Source of the DNA: Bacteroides sp. An322
GTDB taxonomy: Bacteria; Bacteroidota; Bacteroidia; Bacteroidales; Bacteroidaceae
Direction of reading: 5' to 3'
NCBI RefSeq assembly: GCF_002161765.1
Contig: NZ_NFIN01000006.1
Location: 108,253 to 172,252, forward strand
Length of the DNA stretch: 64,000 bases
Positions 25,359 to 34,485 of the stretch are shown one piece after another. The position numbers were made by a program, and so were the translations under genes. Position 1 is the stretch's first letter; every line of letters begins with the position of its first letter. The notes below the pieces were generated by a model. The model ran no database searches. It saw nothing but the letters and a program-made list of their open reading frames with translations, and was not told the origin of the DNA.

Positions 25359-27956
25359 ATGAAAAAATTAATTTGTTTTTTTGTCGTTCTGTTTTGTTTT
25401 TTTGTGGAAGGAATGTCGCAAACGGTGCGTTCTTTTCAACGAGAAGATAATCGGGTCGTATTGGAAATGACAGACGGAGAATTACAACTTTATCCGTTAT
25501 CGCCCAATACATTAAGAGTAAAGTTCGTAAAGCAATCTGTGGGAATGGAAATGCCTGAATGGATTTACGTGAATAGCGGAAAGGAGGAGACGTTTGCCAT
25601 AGAGGAGGATAAAGATGCGGTTTCCGTTGTATTGCCGGGCATTATAGCCCAAGTGGAAAAGGAAAGTGGATTGATAACCTTCTTATCTCCGGCTGGAGAT
25701 GTGATTTTACAGGAAGAAGCTCGTCTGCTTACACCGTCTGCTGTTCAAGGCATAGATACGTATTGTGCCACGCAAAAGTTTTATTCACCGGAAGACGAAC
25801 ATCTTTTCGGATTGGGACAGTTTCAGGACGGTTGCTTGAACGTGCGCGGATTGTCGCGCCGGCTTACGCAGGTAAATACACAGATTGCTATCCCCATGTT
25901 TGTGTCCGACAAGGGATATGGAGTGTTATGGAACAATTATGGATTGACTGATTTCAACCCTGCGGATGAGATGATTGAACTGGCTCCTTTTCAGAAAGAA
26001 GGCGAAGCAAAGGAAGTGGATGTGACTTCGACCGAAGGAGGTAAAAAAGAATTGCGTGAGAATTACATTTTCGCTTCGGAATTGACCATACCTGCAAAGG
26101 GACATTATTCGATTTTGTTGGATGTGGGGCAAACCATGGCAAGAAAATATCACTTGCGTATCGGGGATAAGACTGTCTTTGACATGGAAAACACGTGGTT
26201 GCCTCCTACCACTTCTGCGATTGTGGAATTAGAGGCAGGAACTTATCACGTCGTTGCAGAATTGGAGAAGAACGATAAGCCGAAAGTCTTTTTAAAGGAA
26301 GTGGATAATGAAACCGTACTCCGTTCTCCGGTGGCGGAATGTGTAGACTATACCGTGTTTTGTGGCAAGGCTGATGAGGTAATCGCTTCTTATCGCCAAT
26401 TGACAGGGCGTGTTCCTTTATTCCCGGATTGGGCTTTAGGGTATATTCATTGCCGCGAACGATTCCACAATCAGCAAGAGCTGTTGGAAACGGCTGCTCA
26501 GTTTCGTAAAGATAGTTTGCCGATGGATGTGATTGTACAAGACTGGCAATATTGGGGGCGTTACGGATGGAATGCCATGAAGTTTGATGAAAAGGATTAT
26601 CCGAATCCTACGGAAATGGTGAATAAATTGCACGAGCAAGATACGAGATTGATGGTTTCGGTATGGTCGAAAGTAGACCCTTCTTCTGAAGTCGGGAAAG
26701 CAATGGAAGAGCAAGGCTACTTCATTCCCGGAACTTCATGGGTGGATTTTTTCAATCCGAAAGCTGCAGCTTTTTATTGGGAGAATTTTAGTAACAGGCT
26801 CTTGGTGCATGGAATAGACGCTTGGTGGCAGGACGCGACAGAACCGGAGAATGATGACTTGCTTGGACGAAAAGTTGCCAATGGAAAGATACCCGGAGAG
26901 GTCTTTCGAAATGCATATCCTTTATTGGTGAGCCAAACGGTTTATGAAGGTTTGCGCCGGGATACCCCGAACAAACGAGCTATGATTCTTACCCGTAGCG
27001 CTTTTCCCGGAATGCAGCGTTATGCTACTGCTACTTGGTCAGGCGATATCGGATATGATTGGAATACATTGCGCAGGCAGATTGTTGCCGGATTGGGCAT
27101 GTCAATTTCCGGGCAGCCTTGGTGGACGTATGACGCGGGTGGTTTCTTCCGTCCGGGTAATCAATACACAGATGCTGATTATCAGGAATGCATGATGCGC
27201 TGGATACAGACAAGCGTCTTTTTGCCTTTGATGCGTGTGCATGGATATGGAACAAATACCGAATTTTGGAATTATGGTTCAGAGGTTACTGCCCTTGCTC
27301 GCCAGTCGCTTGCCGATCGTTATCAGCTGGCTCCTTATATCTATTCGGAGAATGCGAATATCAGTTTCAATAATGGTACTTTTATGCGTCCTTTGGTGAT
27401 GGATTTCGCAGATGATTCTGTGGCTGTTTCGCAAAAGTATCAATATATGTTCGGTCCTTCTTTATTGGTAGCACCTATCGTAGAAGAAGGTGTGAGAAAT
27501 TGGAATGTGTATTTCCCTGCCACAGAAGGCGGATGGTATGATTTTTGGAGTGATAAGTATATAGCGGATAAAGGTTGGCAAGACGTTTCTGTATCTAAGA
27601 ATCATATTCCGGTGTATGTAAAAGCAGGTTCGATTTTGCCATTGGCAGAGGGCAGACCTCAAACCATGAAAGAGGCTTATGCTGCCGATTGGATTGTTAA
27701 AGTATTTGTGGGGGCGGACGGCTCTTATACGTTGTACGAAGACGAAGGGACGAATTATAATTACGAGAAAGGCTTGTATTCGAAAGTCCGTTTCGATTGG
27801 GACGACAAAAAAGGTGAACTGACTATCGGAGAGCGGAAAGGCAAGTTCCCAGGAATGATTGGGAATCGTCGCATCCGTTTAGTAAAGGTGTCTGCGGTGT
27901 CTTCGGAATCGCATGACATCAGCTATACCGGTAAAAAGATAGTAGTGAAATTGTAG
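25359..27956 (+). CDS. GH31 alpha-xylosidase-like enzyme with inserted PA14-like domain
   Basis: An 865-residue secreted protein. The N-terminal beta-sandwich includes an inserted PA14-like segment at about residues 230-340 (YSILLDVGQTMARKYHLRIG). The barrel carries nucleophile D492 in WWQDATEPE and acid/base near D563 in WSGDIGYDW. A PA14 insert is a known feature of xyloglucan-active GH31 alpha-xylosidases such as those from Cellvibrio and Bacteroides ovatus. With GH29, GH43 and GH3 neighbours it supports a xylose-decorated glycan as substrate. Alpha-glucosidase activity cannot be excluded from sequence. Confidence 0.9.
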   Translation: MKKLICFFVVLFCFFVEGMSQTVRSFQREDNRVVLEMTDGELQLYPLSPNTLRVKFVKQSVGMEMPEWIYVNSGKEETFAIEEDKDAVSVVLPGIIAQVEKESGLITFLSPAGDVILQEEARLLTPSAVQGIDTYCATQKFYSPEDEHLFGLGQFQDGCLNVRGLSRRLTQVNTQIAIPMFVSDKGYGVLWNNYGLTDFNPADEMIELAPFQKEGEAKEVDVTSTEGGKKELRENYIFASELTIPAKGHYSILLDVGQTMARKYHLRIGDKTVFDMENTWLPPTTSAIVELEAGTYHVVAELEKNDKPKVFLKEVDNETVLRSPVAECVDYTVFCGKADEVIASYRQLTGRVPLFPDWALGYIHCRERFHNQQELLETAAQFRKDSLPMDVIVQDWQYWGRYGWNAMKFDEKDYPNPTEMVNKLHEQDTRLMVSVWSKVDPSSEVGKAMEEQGYFIPGTSWVDFFNPKAAAFYWENFSNRLLVHGIDAWWQDATEPENDDLLGRKVANGKIPGEVFRNAYPLLVSQTVYEGLRRDTPNKRAMILTRSAFPGMQRYATATWSGDIGYDWNTLRRQIVAGLGMSISGQPWWTYDAGGFFRPGNQYTDADYQECMMRWIQTSVFLPLMRVHGYGTNTEFWNYGSEVTALARQSLADRYQLAPYIYSENANISFNNGTFMRPLVMDFADDSVAVSQKYQYMFGPSLLVAPIVEEGVRNWNVYFPATEGGWYDFWSDKYIADKGWQDVSVSKNHIPVYVKAGSILPLAEGRPQTMKEAYAADWIVKVFVGADGSYTLYEDEGTNYNYEKGLYSKVRFDWDDKKGELTIGERKGKFPGMIGNRRIRLVKVSAVSSESHDISYTGKKIVVKL

Positions 27957-27977
27957 TTTAACAAAAATGATAATAGA

Positions 27978-29867
27978 ATGATGACTACTTTATTTAATAA
28001 AATAGCCCTATTCTTGGCAATCGTTGCTTTGTGCGCTTGTCAGACGGAGAAGCAAGAAGTGGTTTCTCCCAATGGAGATTTGAGAGTTACGATAGAATGC
28101 ATTCCTGAAAATGCTTATGGCGAAGCTGTTTTTTCTGTAGATTATAAAGGGAAACAAGTGCTTGCACAAACTCGTTTGGGCATGGAGACGGAAGTGCAGA
28201 AGTTAGCAGGAAACTTGAAATTGAAATCGGTTTCTGAAGCCAAGCCTATCGTAGATGATTATCAAATGCTGACCGGAAAGCGGAGCCATTGTATGAACGA
28301 AGCTTCCGAACGTGTTTATACTTTCGAAAATGAATCCGGGCAGGCATTGGATGTTACGTTCCGTGCCTACAACGATGGAGTAGTCTTTAAATATGGCATT
28401 TGTACAGAATCAGGCAAAGAGCGTATTATTCGTGAACATACCGCTTATGCTTTGCCTCAAGGTGCTAAGAGGTGGATGCAGAAGTATGATATAGGTTACG
28501 AAGGCTTTTTCCCTTTATCTACCGATGGAATACTTACCGGACATCCAGAAGTAGATACGTGGGGTTATCCGGCATTGGCAGAGTTGCAAGATTCCGTGTT
28601 CGTATTGCTGACCGAAGCGAATATCCGCCGGGGGCATTGCGGCTCTTTATTGTATAATGGCGAAAACCGCGATTGCTATCAAGTCCGTTTGGCTGATAAT
28701 AAGATGCTGTGTGAAGGTGCTTGGGAGTCTCCTTGGCGGGTGCTTATCATTGGTAGCTTAGGCGATGTGGTGGAGAGTACGTTGGTGACCGATGTGGCAG
28801 ACCCATCCAAAGTAGCGGATACGGAGTGGATAAAGCCGGGCTTAGTTTCATGGATTTACTGGGCGCACAACCATGGAAGCAAGGATTACCGTTTGTTGAA
28901 AGAGTACATAGACTTAGCTGTCCGCATGAAGTGGCCCTATAATCTGATAGACTGGGAGTGGGACGAAATGGGTAATGGCGGAAAGTTAGAAGATGCAGTG
29001 AAGTATGCAACAGCGTGTGGAGTCAAGTCTTTGGTGTGGTATAATTCGAGTACAGCTTGGTTAGGTCCCGGTCCGCTATACAGGTTGAACAAGAAGGAAG
29101 ACCGCCGGAAAGAATATCAATGGTTGAGTGATTTAGGCGTATCGGGTATGAAGATAGACTTTTTTAACGGAGACAGCGTGTCTGCCATGAATTATTTCAT
29201 CGACTTATTGGAAGATGCTGCCGATTATCAATTGATGGTGAATTTTCACGGAGCTACGGTGCCTCGCGGATGGCAACGTACTTATCCGCATTTGATGTCT
29301 GTAGAAGGTGTTTACGGTGCGGAATGGTATAACAATAATGCAATACTGACCGACCGGGCTGCTGCACACAACGCTACCTTGCCTTTTACCCGCAATGTCA
29401 TAGGTCCGATGGATTATACGCCGGGCACTTTCTCTGACTCGCAATATCCGCACATTACCTCATACGGTCATGAACTTGCCTTGCCTGTGCTTTTTGAGTC
29501 GGCTTTACAACACATGCCCGACCGTCCTTCTGTTTACGCTCAGTTGCCGGAGGCAGTTAAACAGCTTTTGTCTGTTCTTCCTACGGCTTGGGACGATACG
29601 AAGTTGTTGGCAGGATATCCGGGTGTAGAGGTCGTTATGGCACGCCGCAAAGGTGACGTTTGGTATATAGCAGGCATCAATGGTACGGACAAGCCGCGCA
29701 CGCTTCGTGCTTCTTTGGAGAAGTTGTCGGTGGATGGCAAGTCGATGGCATTGTTCAAAGACGGTGCCGATAACCGCAGTTTCAGTATTGAAGAGAATGT
29801 GCCGGCTGGTGATTCTCTTATTGTAGATTGTTTGCCACGAGGAGGTTTTGTAGGGGTGATAAAGTAA
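27978..29867 (+). CDS. GH97 alpha-galactosidase-type lipoprotein (retaining)
   Basis: A 629-residue lipoprotein (VALCACQTEK). It has the GH97 N-terminal sandwich and a barrel with the retaining nucleophile D394 in GMKIDFFNGDS. That makes it the alpha-galactosidase-like subgroup, in contrast to the GH97 at 13498, which lacks the aspartate. It is last in the operon, 22 bases after GH31, and ends before a perfect hairpin. Together the two GH97 enzymes suggest two different alpha-linked hexose caps on the target glycan. Confidence 0.9.
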   Translation: MMTTLFNKIALFLAIVALCACQTEKQEVVSPNGDLRVTIECIPENAYGEAVFSVDYKGKQVLAQTRLGMETEVQKLAGNLKLKSVSEAKPIVDDYQMLTGKRSHCMNEASERVYTFENESGQALDVTFRAYNDGVVFKYGICTESGKERIIREHTAYALPQGAKRWMQKYDIGYEGFFPLSTDGILTGHPEVDTWGYPALAELQDSVFVLLTEANIRRGHCGSLLYNGENRDCYQVRLADNKMLCEGAWESPWRVLIIGSLGDVVESTLVTDVADPSKVADTEWIKPGLVSWIYWAHNHGSKDYRLLKEYIDLAVRMKWPYNLIDWEWDEMGNGGKLEDAVKYATACGVKSLVWYNSSTAWLGPGPLYRLNKKEDRRKEYQWLSDLGVSGMKIDFFNGDSVSAMNYFIDLLEDAADYQLMVNFHGATVPRGWQRTYPHLMSVEGVYGAEWYNNNAILTDRAAAHNATLPFTRNVIGPMDYTPGTFSDSQYPHITSYGHELALPVLFESALQHMPDRPSVYAQLPEAVKQLLSVLPTAWDDTKLLAGYPGVEVVMARRKGDVWYIAGINGTDKPRTLRASLEKLSVDGKSMALFKDGADNRSFSIEENVPAGDSLIVDCLPRGGFVGVIK

Positions 29868-29897
29868 ACAAAAGAAAAAGCGAGGTACCATTTTCTT

Positions 29898-29926
29898 GCC
29901 AGAACGACATGTTTTGTCGTTCTGGC
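29898..29926 (+). terminator. Terminator of the PUL operon
   Basis: GCCAGAACGACA pairs perfectly with TGTCGTTCTGGC around a 5-base loop, with a pyrimidine-rich tail. It lies 31 bases after the GH97 gene. Confidence 0.75.
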
Positions 29927-29973
29927 TCCTTATCTTTGTCCCAAACAAAAGGAGGAAAGTCTATGGGAAGCCG

Positions 29974-30160
29974 ATGGAAGGATTACAGCGGTTGCTGTTC
30001 ATTATCAACAAATTGGAAGGGAAGAAACGTTATGTTCCCCAATGATTTTGTCATGGAGCTTCTTTCCCGAAGCCGTTCGTTGGAAGTGATAAGTCCTTTG
30101 CATCTCAGGGAGCGGGTACGGAGTATTTACGAAGAAGCGTTGAAGCGGAATGAATGTTAA
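29974..30160 (+). pseudogene. Collapsed WYL-domain transcriptional regulator
   Basis: The first frame reads MEGLQRLLFIINKLEGKKRY and then VPQ, the standard start of Bacteroides WYL regulators, and stops at 30043. Immediately afterwards another frame encodes MELLSRSRSLEVISPLHLRE followed by RVRSIYEEALKRNEC and a stop, which is the standard C-terminus of the same family. The 250 or so residues in between are missing. A TATCTTTG element at 29931-29938 may be its old promoter. The gene lies next to two methyltransferase remnants, so a defence or mobile unit may once have stood here. Confidence 0.7.
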
Positions 30161-30403
30161 GCATAATGGTTCTGTTATAATGCTCCGCTATCAGATATAA
30201 TTGCTATGCCGGTACGATTATTAATCGTATCGATGTAGCCTGTGTGGGATGTTTTCCGCATGATTTTTTCCCATCGGGCAATGGCAGGCAGTTGCCAAAC
30301 GTCCGTTATTTGTTTGTCTTCATTGATTTGCTTCATCACTTCATAATAATAGAAAAGATATTGTGATAGGTTCCGCTAACCCAGATTGTCCCGTTATCTT
30401 TTA

Positions 30404-30702
30404 GAAACTGTTTTAATTTAATTCGATAGTTTGTTTATCAAGCCATGAATCAATGTTTTGTCGAAAGGTATAGAAATCTGTTTCAAGCAGTCTCCCTTTT
30501 ACGTTCTCCGTCCCAAAACCGTATGTTTTTGGTTCGAAAACCGTACGGTTTTGGGACGGAGAACGTACGGTTTTGGTTCGGAAACCATAAAAGGATGCCG
30601 TCTGCATCGGCAATATAACCCAAGTGTTTCATGTTTTGAAAGCATTTGGAATATACTTATAATGTCCGTAACATTTTTCTTTGATTAATTCAAAACAGTC
30701 TC
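30404..30702. mobile_element. 299-bp miniature IS5-like element (MITE) in the methyltransferase
   Basis: Terminal inverted repeats GAAACTGTTTTAATTTAAT and GAGACTGTTTTGAATTAAT bound the element. It is flanked on both sides by TTA (TAA on the other strand), a 3-bp TNA duplication typical of one IS5 subgroup. No transposase is encoded; only the left ~45 bases resemble the end of the IS5-like transposase gene at 63897. Excision in silico restores the methyltransferase reading frame. Confidence 0.75.
30501..30566. repeat. 24-bp inverted repeat inside the MITE
   Basis: Arms at 30501-30524 and 30543-30566 are complementary at 23 of 24 positions and contain CCGTCCCAAAACCGTA. A third copy of the core CGTACGGTTTTGG follows. 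The arrangement resembles the palindromic arrays elsewhere in the window. Confidence 0.65.
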
Positions 30703-31104
30703 TTAGTTTTTCACGACATTCCTTTATCCACGCATACGACTTTCCCACTTTGCACGCTTATCCCGCCATTGCTCAGGAAATAAGGCGGGTCGGCAAATAT
30801 CATATCGAACTTGAAACTGAATTGTTTCAACAGTTCGATGCAGTCGCCGTGGAGGAGGGTGAAGGCGTGGTCGGAAGATTTGAAATAAGGGAGTATTTTA
30901 TCATGAGAAATACAAGGATATTACTTATGCACTTTCCATCATAATTCATATTTGGAATACAAAAGAATATCAAAAATAAATCATCAATGGCAAAAGATCA
31001 TTATATAACTTCCGTGATCAAAAAAGATCACTTTAATATTTGAATATGAATCAATATATCAGCTAATTGCAGATATGGAATGATACAGTAAGGTTAGAAT
31101 ATGA

Positions 31105-31248
31105 TTACAGGAATATGGAGTTTCGCTTGCTTTCAATATTTTGTGAGAAATCTGTTGGCAAAGCATGCTTGATGTCTTCCAAAAGTTGCGTTTTCCCGCC
31201 TACCCATTTTACAAATGGTTTTGCAGATGTATATGTTTTGTTGTTCAT
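31105..31248 (-). pseudogene. Truncated Dam-type (D12) adenine methylase
   Basis: A 47-codon fragment begins MNNKTYTSAKPFVKWVGGKT followed by QLLEDIKHAL. The FVKWxGGKxQLL block is the AdoMet-binding motif I of D12-class adenine methylases such as Dam and DpnM. The frame then runs into unrelated codons and stops, and the catalytic DPPY part is absent. The region from 30930 to 31100 between the two methylase remnants holds nothing else I can recognise. Confidence 0.7.
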
Positions 31249-31262
31249 ATTCAGTACAAATG

Positions 31263-33011
31263 TTATTTTCTGCACAAAGATAATAAATCCATTGAAATTT
31301 CTTCCACTCTAATAGCCTCATACCCTTTAATCTGCACCACTATGGGATGCAGGGTTGTTCCTTGTATGAGCGATTTTACCTTTTCGCCTTGCGTGTATGC
31401 CTTGATTTGCTCTATGGCTTCCGCCCATTGGGCTTCGGCTTTTTCTTCTGTAGCCGTTTGGGGCAGGTATTTCAGTTTTAAGATGTAGCTGTGCTTTACC
31501 ATGGGCCAACGGGTCAGGTCGGGCATGAGGAAGAAGTCGCAATAGCCGTGGTTCAGTTCCACTTCGGGGGCGGTGAGGTAATACGGGTTTAGGCTGAGGT
31601 AGGCGTTCATGAAGCCTTGCAGGTTCCGTTCGCCCTCTATTAGGCTTCGCACGGCGGTGGTGTCGTGATAGGCTTTCAGGATATGGTTCATCATGGAACG
31701 CCATTCCCCTTTGAAGGCGGCATCTGTATAGCTGCGCACCAAAGGCGAGAAGTCTATGGCGTGCACTTGTTGGTATTCCCGCAACAGGAAATCGTAATAC
31801 TGCTTACGCACGTTGTTGTTGGGGATGCTCAGCTCTTGTTCAATGCCGTATGTGCCTGTAATGGTGACCATGCCGTAATAGAACAATAGGCTCTTGAACA
31901 TTTTCGGGTCGGTCAGTTGGGCAGCAGGGAAAGAGTCTGCTACCGTGCCGAGCGTATATCCGTTTTCCGCTACTTCTAACAGGATTCCTTTCCGGTCTCC
32001 GTCCAATTGGTCGAGTTTGACGAGCTTGCCTAATTTGGCGTAATCCGTCCGTGTGTTGCGGTCTACCATTTCTTGCGGGGCATTTCCTTGCTGGATGAAA
32101 TTGTTCAGATAATAGGCTACCATATCGCAATTGAACATCTTCGGGTCGGAATATACTGCCCTTTCCGAGAAGCAATATCCGTCGTACCAAGGCTTCATTT
32201 CGGCGATTAACGCTTCTTCATCGGCATGGAGTATGCCGGCTGATTGGTAATAGCGTATCATTTCCCGCACTTCGGTTTCGCTGAATCCTAACATCCGGTT
32301 GAACCGGGAATCCATAGTGATATTGGTGGCGATGTTGTATCCGCTGGTCAGATCATCCAGCGTCACAGGGCTTACTCCTAACATCAGAATGCGGTCGAAA
32401 TTGCCTTTGAACTTCTTGAACACATCGCGGTAGAATCCGCTGGCATGGGTCATGGCATGGTAGATGGCTTCACCTTGTTCGTTAAGCACTGTGTTGGTGA
32501 AGTTATCGTATTCATCCACTATGAGGAATAGCTTATGGTTCTGTTGACGGGCAAAGGTATGAACGTAACTCATGATATCGCTTGCGGAAGTGAGTCGGGA
32601 AAGTTCATCCAGATAATAATCGGGATAATATTGAGCATATCTTCGGGCGAAATCCCGATATTGTACCCGTATGTAACCGTCGAAGTTTTCTTCCAATGCA
32701 TGGATGTCTCCTCCTACTTGCGAGAAGTCAAGGTGGAGCACTTGGAATTTCCCTTGCCACGGCGTAGGATGTTCCGCTACCCATAGTCCTTTGAACATTT
32801 CGGGGAAGTTCTCCCGCTCGTTGATGTCGTAATAATAACGGAGCATGGAAAGGAACAGGCTTTTCCCGAACCGGCGCGGACGGATGAGGAATAGGAAGTG
32901 CCCTGCTTGTTCCATGGTTTCTATGTACATCGATTTGTCTACGAAGTATAAGGATTCCGTCCGGATTTGGCGGAAGTCCGATATGCCGTAAGGAAGGGGT
33001 TTGTATGTCAT
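31263..33011 (-). CDS. AAA-ATPase-like / PD-(D/E)XK protein with altered nuclease site
   Basis: A 582-residue protein of the large Bacteroides family with an AAA-ATPase-like N-terminal domain (PF09820 type) and a C-terminal PD-(D/E)XK domain (PF08011 type). Walker A is RPRRFGKS at residues 44-51 and Walker B LFLIVDEYDNF ends near residue 171. In the nuclease domain D492 (GYCDFFLMPD) is kept, but the usual ELK motif reads KLK, with K512 in place of the glutamate. The ATPase part is intact, so the protein may bind or remodel DNA without cutting it. A TATCTTTG promoter lies upstream. Its role is unknown; copies are numerous and often near mobile DNA. Confidence 0.82.
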   Translation of the reverse strand: MTYKPLPYGISDFRQIRTESLYFVDKSMYIETMEQAGHFLFLIRPRRFGKSLFLSMLRYYYDINERENFPEMFKGLWVAEHPTPWQGKFQVLHLDFSQVGGDIHALEENFDGYIRVQYRDFARRYAQYYPDYYLDELSRLTSASDIMSYVHTFARQQNHKLFLIVDEYDNFTNTVLNEQGEAIYHAMTHASGFYRDVFKKFKGNFDRILMLGVSPVTLDDLTSGYNIATNITMDSRFNRMLGFSETEVREMIRYYQSAGILHADEEALIAEMKPWYDGYCFSERAVYSDPKMFNCDMVAYYLNNFIQQGNAPQEMVDRNTRTDYAKLGKLVKLDQLDGDRKGILLEVAENGYTLGTVADSFPAAQLTDPKMFKSLLFYYGMVTITGTYGIEQELSIPNNNVRKQYYDFLLREYQQVHAIDFSPLVRSYTDAAFKGEWRSMMNHILKAYHDTTAVRSLIEGERNLQGFMNAYLSLNPYYLTAPEVELNHGYCDFFLMPDLTRWPMVKHSYILKLKYLPQTATEEKAEAQWAEAIEQIKAYTQGEKVKSLIQGTTLHPIVVQIKGYEAIRVEEISMDLLSLCRK

Positions 33012-33038
33012 AGCCGTTTGCGTTTAAAAAGTCTGTTA

Positions 33039-33046
33039 CAAAGATA
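33039..33046 (-). promoter_or_regulatory. -7 element for the AAA-ATPase gene
   Basis: TATCTTTG on the minus strand, 28 bases upstream of the start. Confidence 0.5.
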
Positions 33047-33099
33047 ATGAATTTGGTGGAATATAACTGCATTCGTTATGCGGTGAATGTTTTTTTCTT

Positions 33100-33107
33100 T
33101 ATTTTTG
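33100..33107 (+). promoter_or_regulatory. -7 element for the second GH29 gene
   Basis: TATTTTTG on the plus strand, 62 bases before the GH29 start. Confidence 0.45.
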
Positions 33108-33168
33108 TAGAGGTCTGTAAGATGTTTATGACTGATGACAATCCGTTGATTATTAAAATTGTGTTATT

Positions 33169-34470
33169 ATGAGAACAAAACTTTTATTCTTGCTATTAGC
33201 ATGTAGCCTGACTTTTCCTGTCAAGGCGCAGGGATATCAGCCTACCGAAGCGAATTTGAAAGCCCGTCAAGAGTTTCGGGATAAGAAATTCGGTATCTTT
33301 TTACATTGGGGACTATATGCCATGTTGGCTACGGGCGAATGGACGATGACGAATAAGGATCTTAATTATAAGGAGTATGCCAAGTTAGCTGGCGGTTTCT
33401 ATCCTTCTAAATTCGATGCAGCAAGATGGGTGGCAGCCATTAAGGCATCGGGTGCAAAGTACATTACTTTCACGAGCCGTCATCATGAAGGCTTTTCAAT
33501 GTTCGATACGAAGTATTCTGATTATAACATTGTGGATGCTACTCCTTTTAAACGTGATGTGCTGAAGGAATTGGCGGATGAGTGCCACAAGCAAGGCATC
33601 GGTTTACATCTTTATTATTCGCATATTGACTGGTATCGCGAAGATGCGGTGTGGGGACGTACGGGGCGTGGCACAGGCCGTCCTTATCCGGAAGGTAACT
33701 GGGATAGTTATTACGCTTTTATGAATCATCAGTTAACTGAATTATTGACCAATTACGGTCCCATCGGTGCCATTTGGTTTGACGGGATGTGGGATCAAGA
33801 CCAAAACCCGGATTTTGATTGGGAATTGGATAAACAGTATGCTTTGATTCATCAGTTGCAACCCAGTTGTTTGATAGGTAATAACCATCATCTTGTTCCT
33901 TTCTCGGGTGAAGACATCCAAATCTTTGAGCGTGACTTGCCGGGGGAGAATAAAGCGGGGCTTTCGGGACAAGATATTAGTTCGTTGCCGTTAGAGACTT
34001 GTCAGACCATGAACGGAATGTGGGGATATAAAATAACGGATCAGAATTACAAGTCGGCTAAAGAATTGATTCAGTATTTAGTGGGTGCCGCCGTGAAAGA
34101 TGCCAATTTATTGATGAATATCGGTCCGCAACCCGACGGAGAATTGCCGGAAGTGGCGGTACAGCGTTTGGCAGAAATGGGTGAATGGATGAAGGTCTAC
34201 GGTGAAACCATCTATGGGACACGGGGAGGATGTGTCGCTCCGCATTCTTGGGGAGGTACTACGCAGAAAGGGAATAAACTTTACGTTCATATCCTTGACC
34301 TGAAGGACAAGGCGTTATTTCTTCCGCTTATCGGTCAAAAGGTTATGAAGGCTTCTTATTTCGTGGATGGAACACCTGTGAAGTACCAAAAGAATCAGGA
34401 GGGTTATACGCTTTTGCTTCGTGAGGTTCCGGTAGATATCGATACGGTAATAGAATTGGAACTGGATTGA
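33169..34470 (+). CDS. GH29 alpha-L-fucosidase (short form)
   Basis: A 433-residue secreted enzyme with a signal peptide ending at PVKAQ. The barrel starts at DKKFGIFLHWGLY; SRHHEGFSMFDT and the nucleophile D205 in AIWFDGMWD follow, as does a small C-terminal beta domain. It is a single gene with its own promoter, separated from the main locus by the decayed region. It likely removes alpha-L-fucose (or alpha-L-galactose) in the periplasm. It may have belonged to the main locus before the insertion and decay of the DNA between them. Confidence 0.93.
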   Translation: MRTKLLFLLLACSLTFPVKAQGYQPTEANLKARQEFRDKKFGIFLHWGLYAMLATGEWTMTNKDLNYKEYAKLAGGFYPSKFDAARWVAAIKASGAKYITFTSRHHEGFSMFDTKYSDYNIVDATPFKRDVLKELADECHKQGIGLHLYYSHIDWYREDAVWGRTGRGTGRPYPEGNWDSYYAFMNHQLTELLTNYGPIGAIWFDGMWDQDQNPDFDWELDKQYALIHQLQPSCLIGNNHHLVPFSGEDIQIFERDLPGENKAGLSGQDISSLPLETCQTMNGMWGYKITDQNYKSAKELIQYLVGAAVKDANLLMNIGPQPDGELPEVAVQRLAEMGEWMKVYGETIYGTRGGCVAPHSWGGTTQKGNKLYVHILDLKDKALFLPLIGQKVMKASYFVDGTPVKYQKNQEGYTLLLREVPVDIDTVIELELD

Positions 34471-34485
34471 AACTGCGGACCTTGT

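Larger units (their letters stand above)
30175..30925 (-). pseudogene. Broken N6-adenine DNA methyltransferase
   Basis: Read on the minus strand, the N-terminal part contains LLHGDCIELLKQF and the catalytic FDMIFADPPYFLSNGGI with its DPPY motif. WIKECREKLK follows in another frame after a short deletion. Past a 299-bp insertion come DNGTIWVSGTYHNIFSI and, in a third frame, TDVWQLPAIARWEK, both conserved later blocks of the family. The C-terminal target end is lost. Removing the insertion and one copy of its TAA target joins REKL to KDNGTIW in frame, so the insertion is a clear inactivating event. The enzyme would have methylated adenine in a specific site. Confidence 0.75.

Noticed and set aside
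30501..30566. Rho-independent terminator
   Set aside because: The inverted repeat lies inside a MITE and lacks a T tail; it is better seen as part of the element.
30681..30944. Plus-strand 87-codon frame
   Set aside because: The minus strand here encodes the DPPY methyltransferase block; the plus frame is its shadow.
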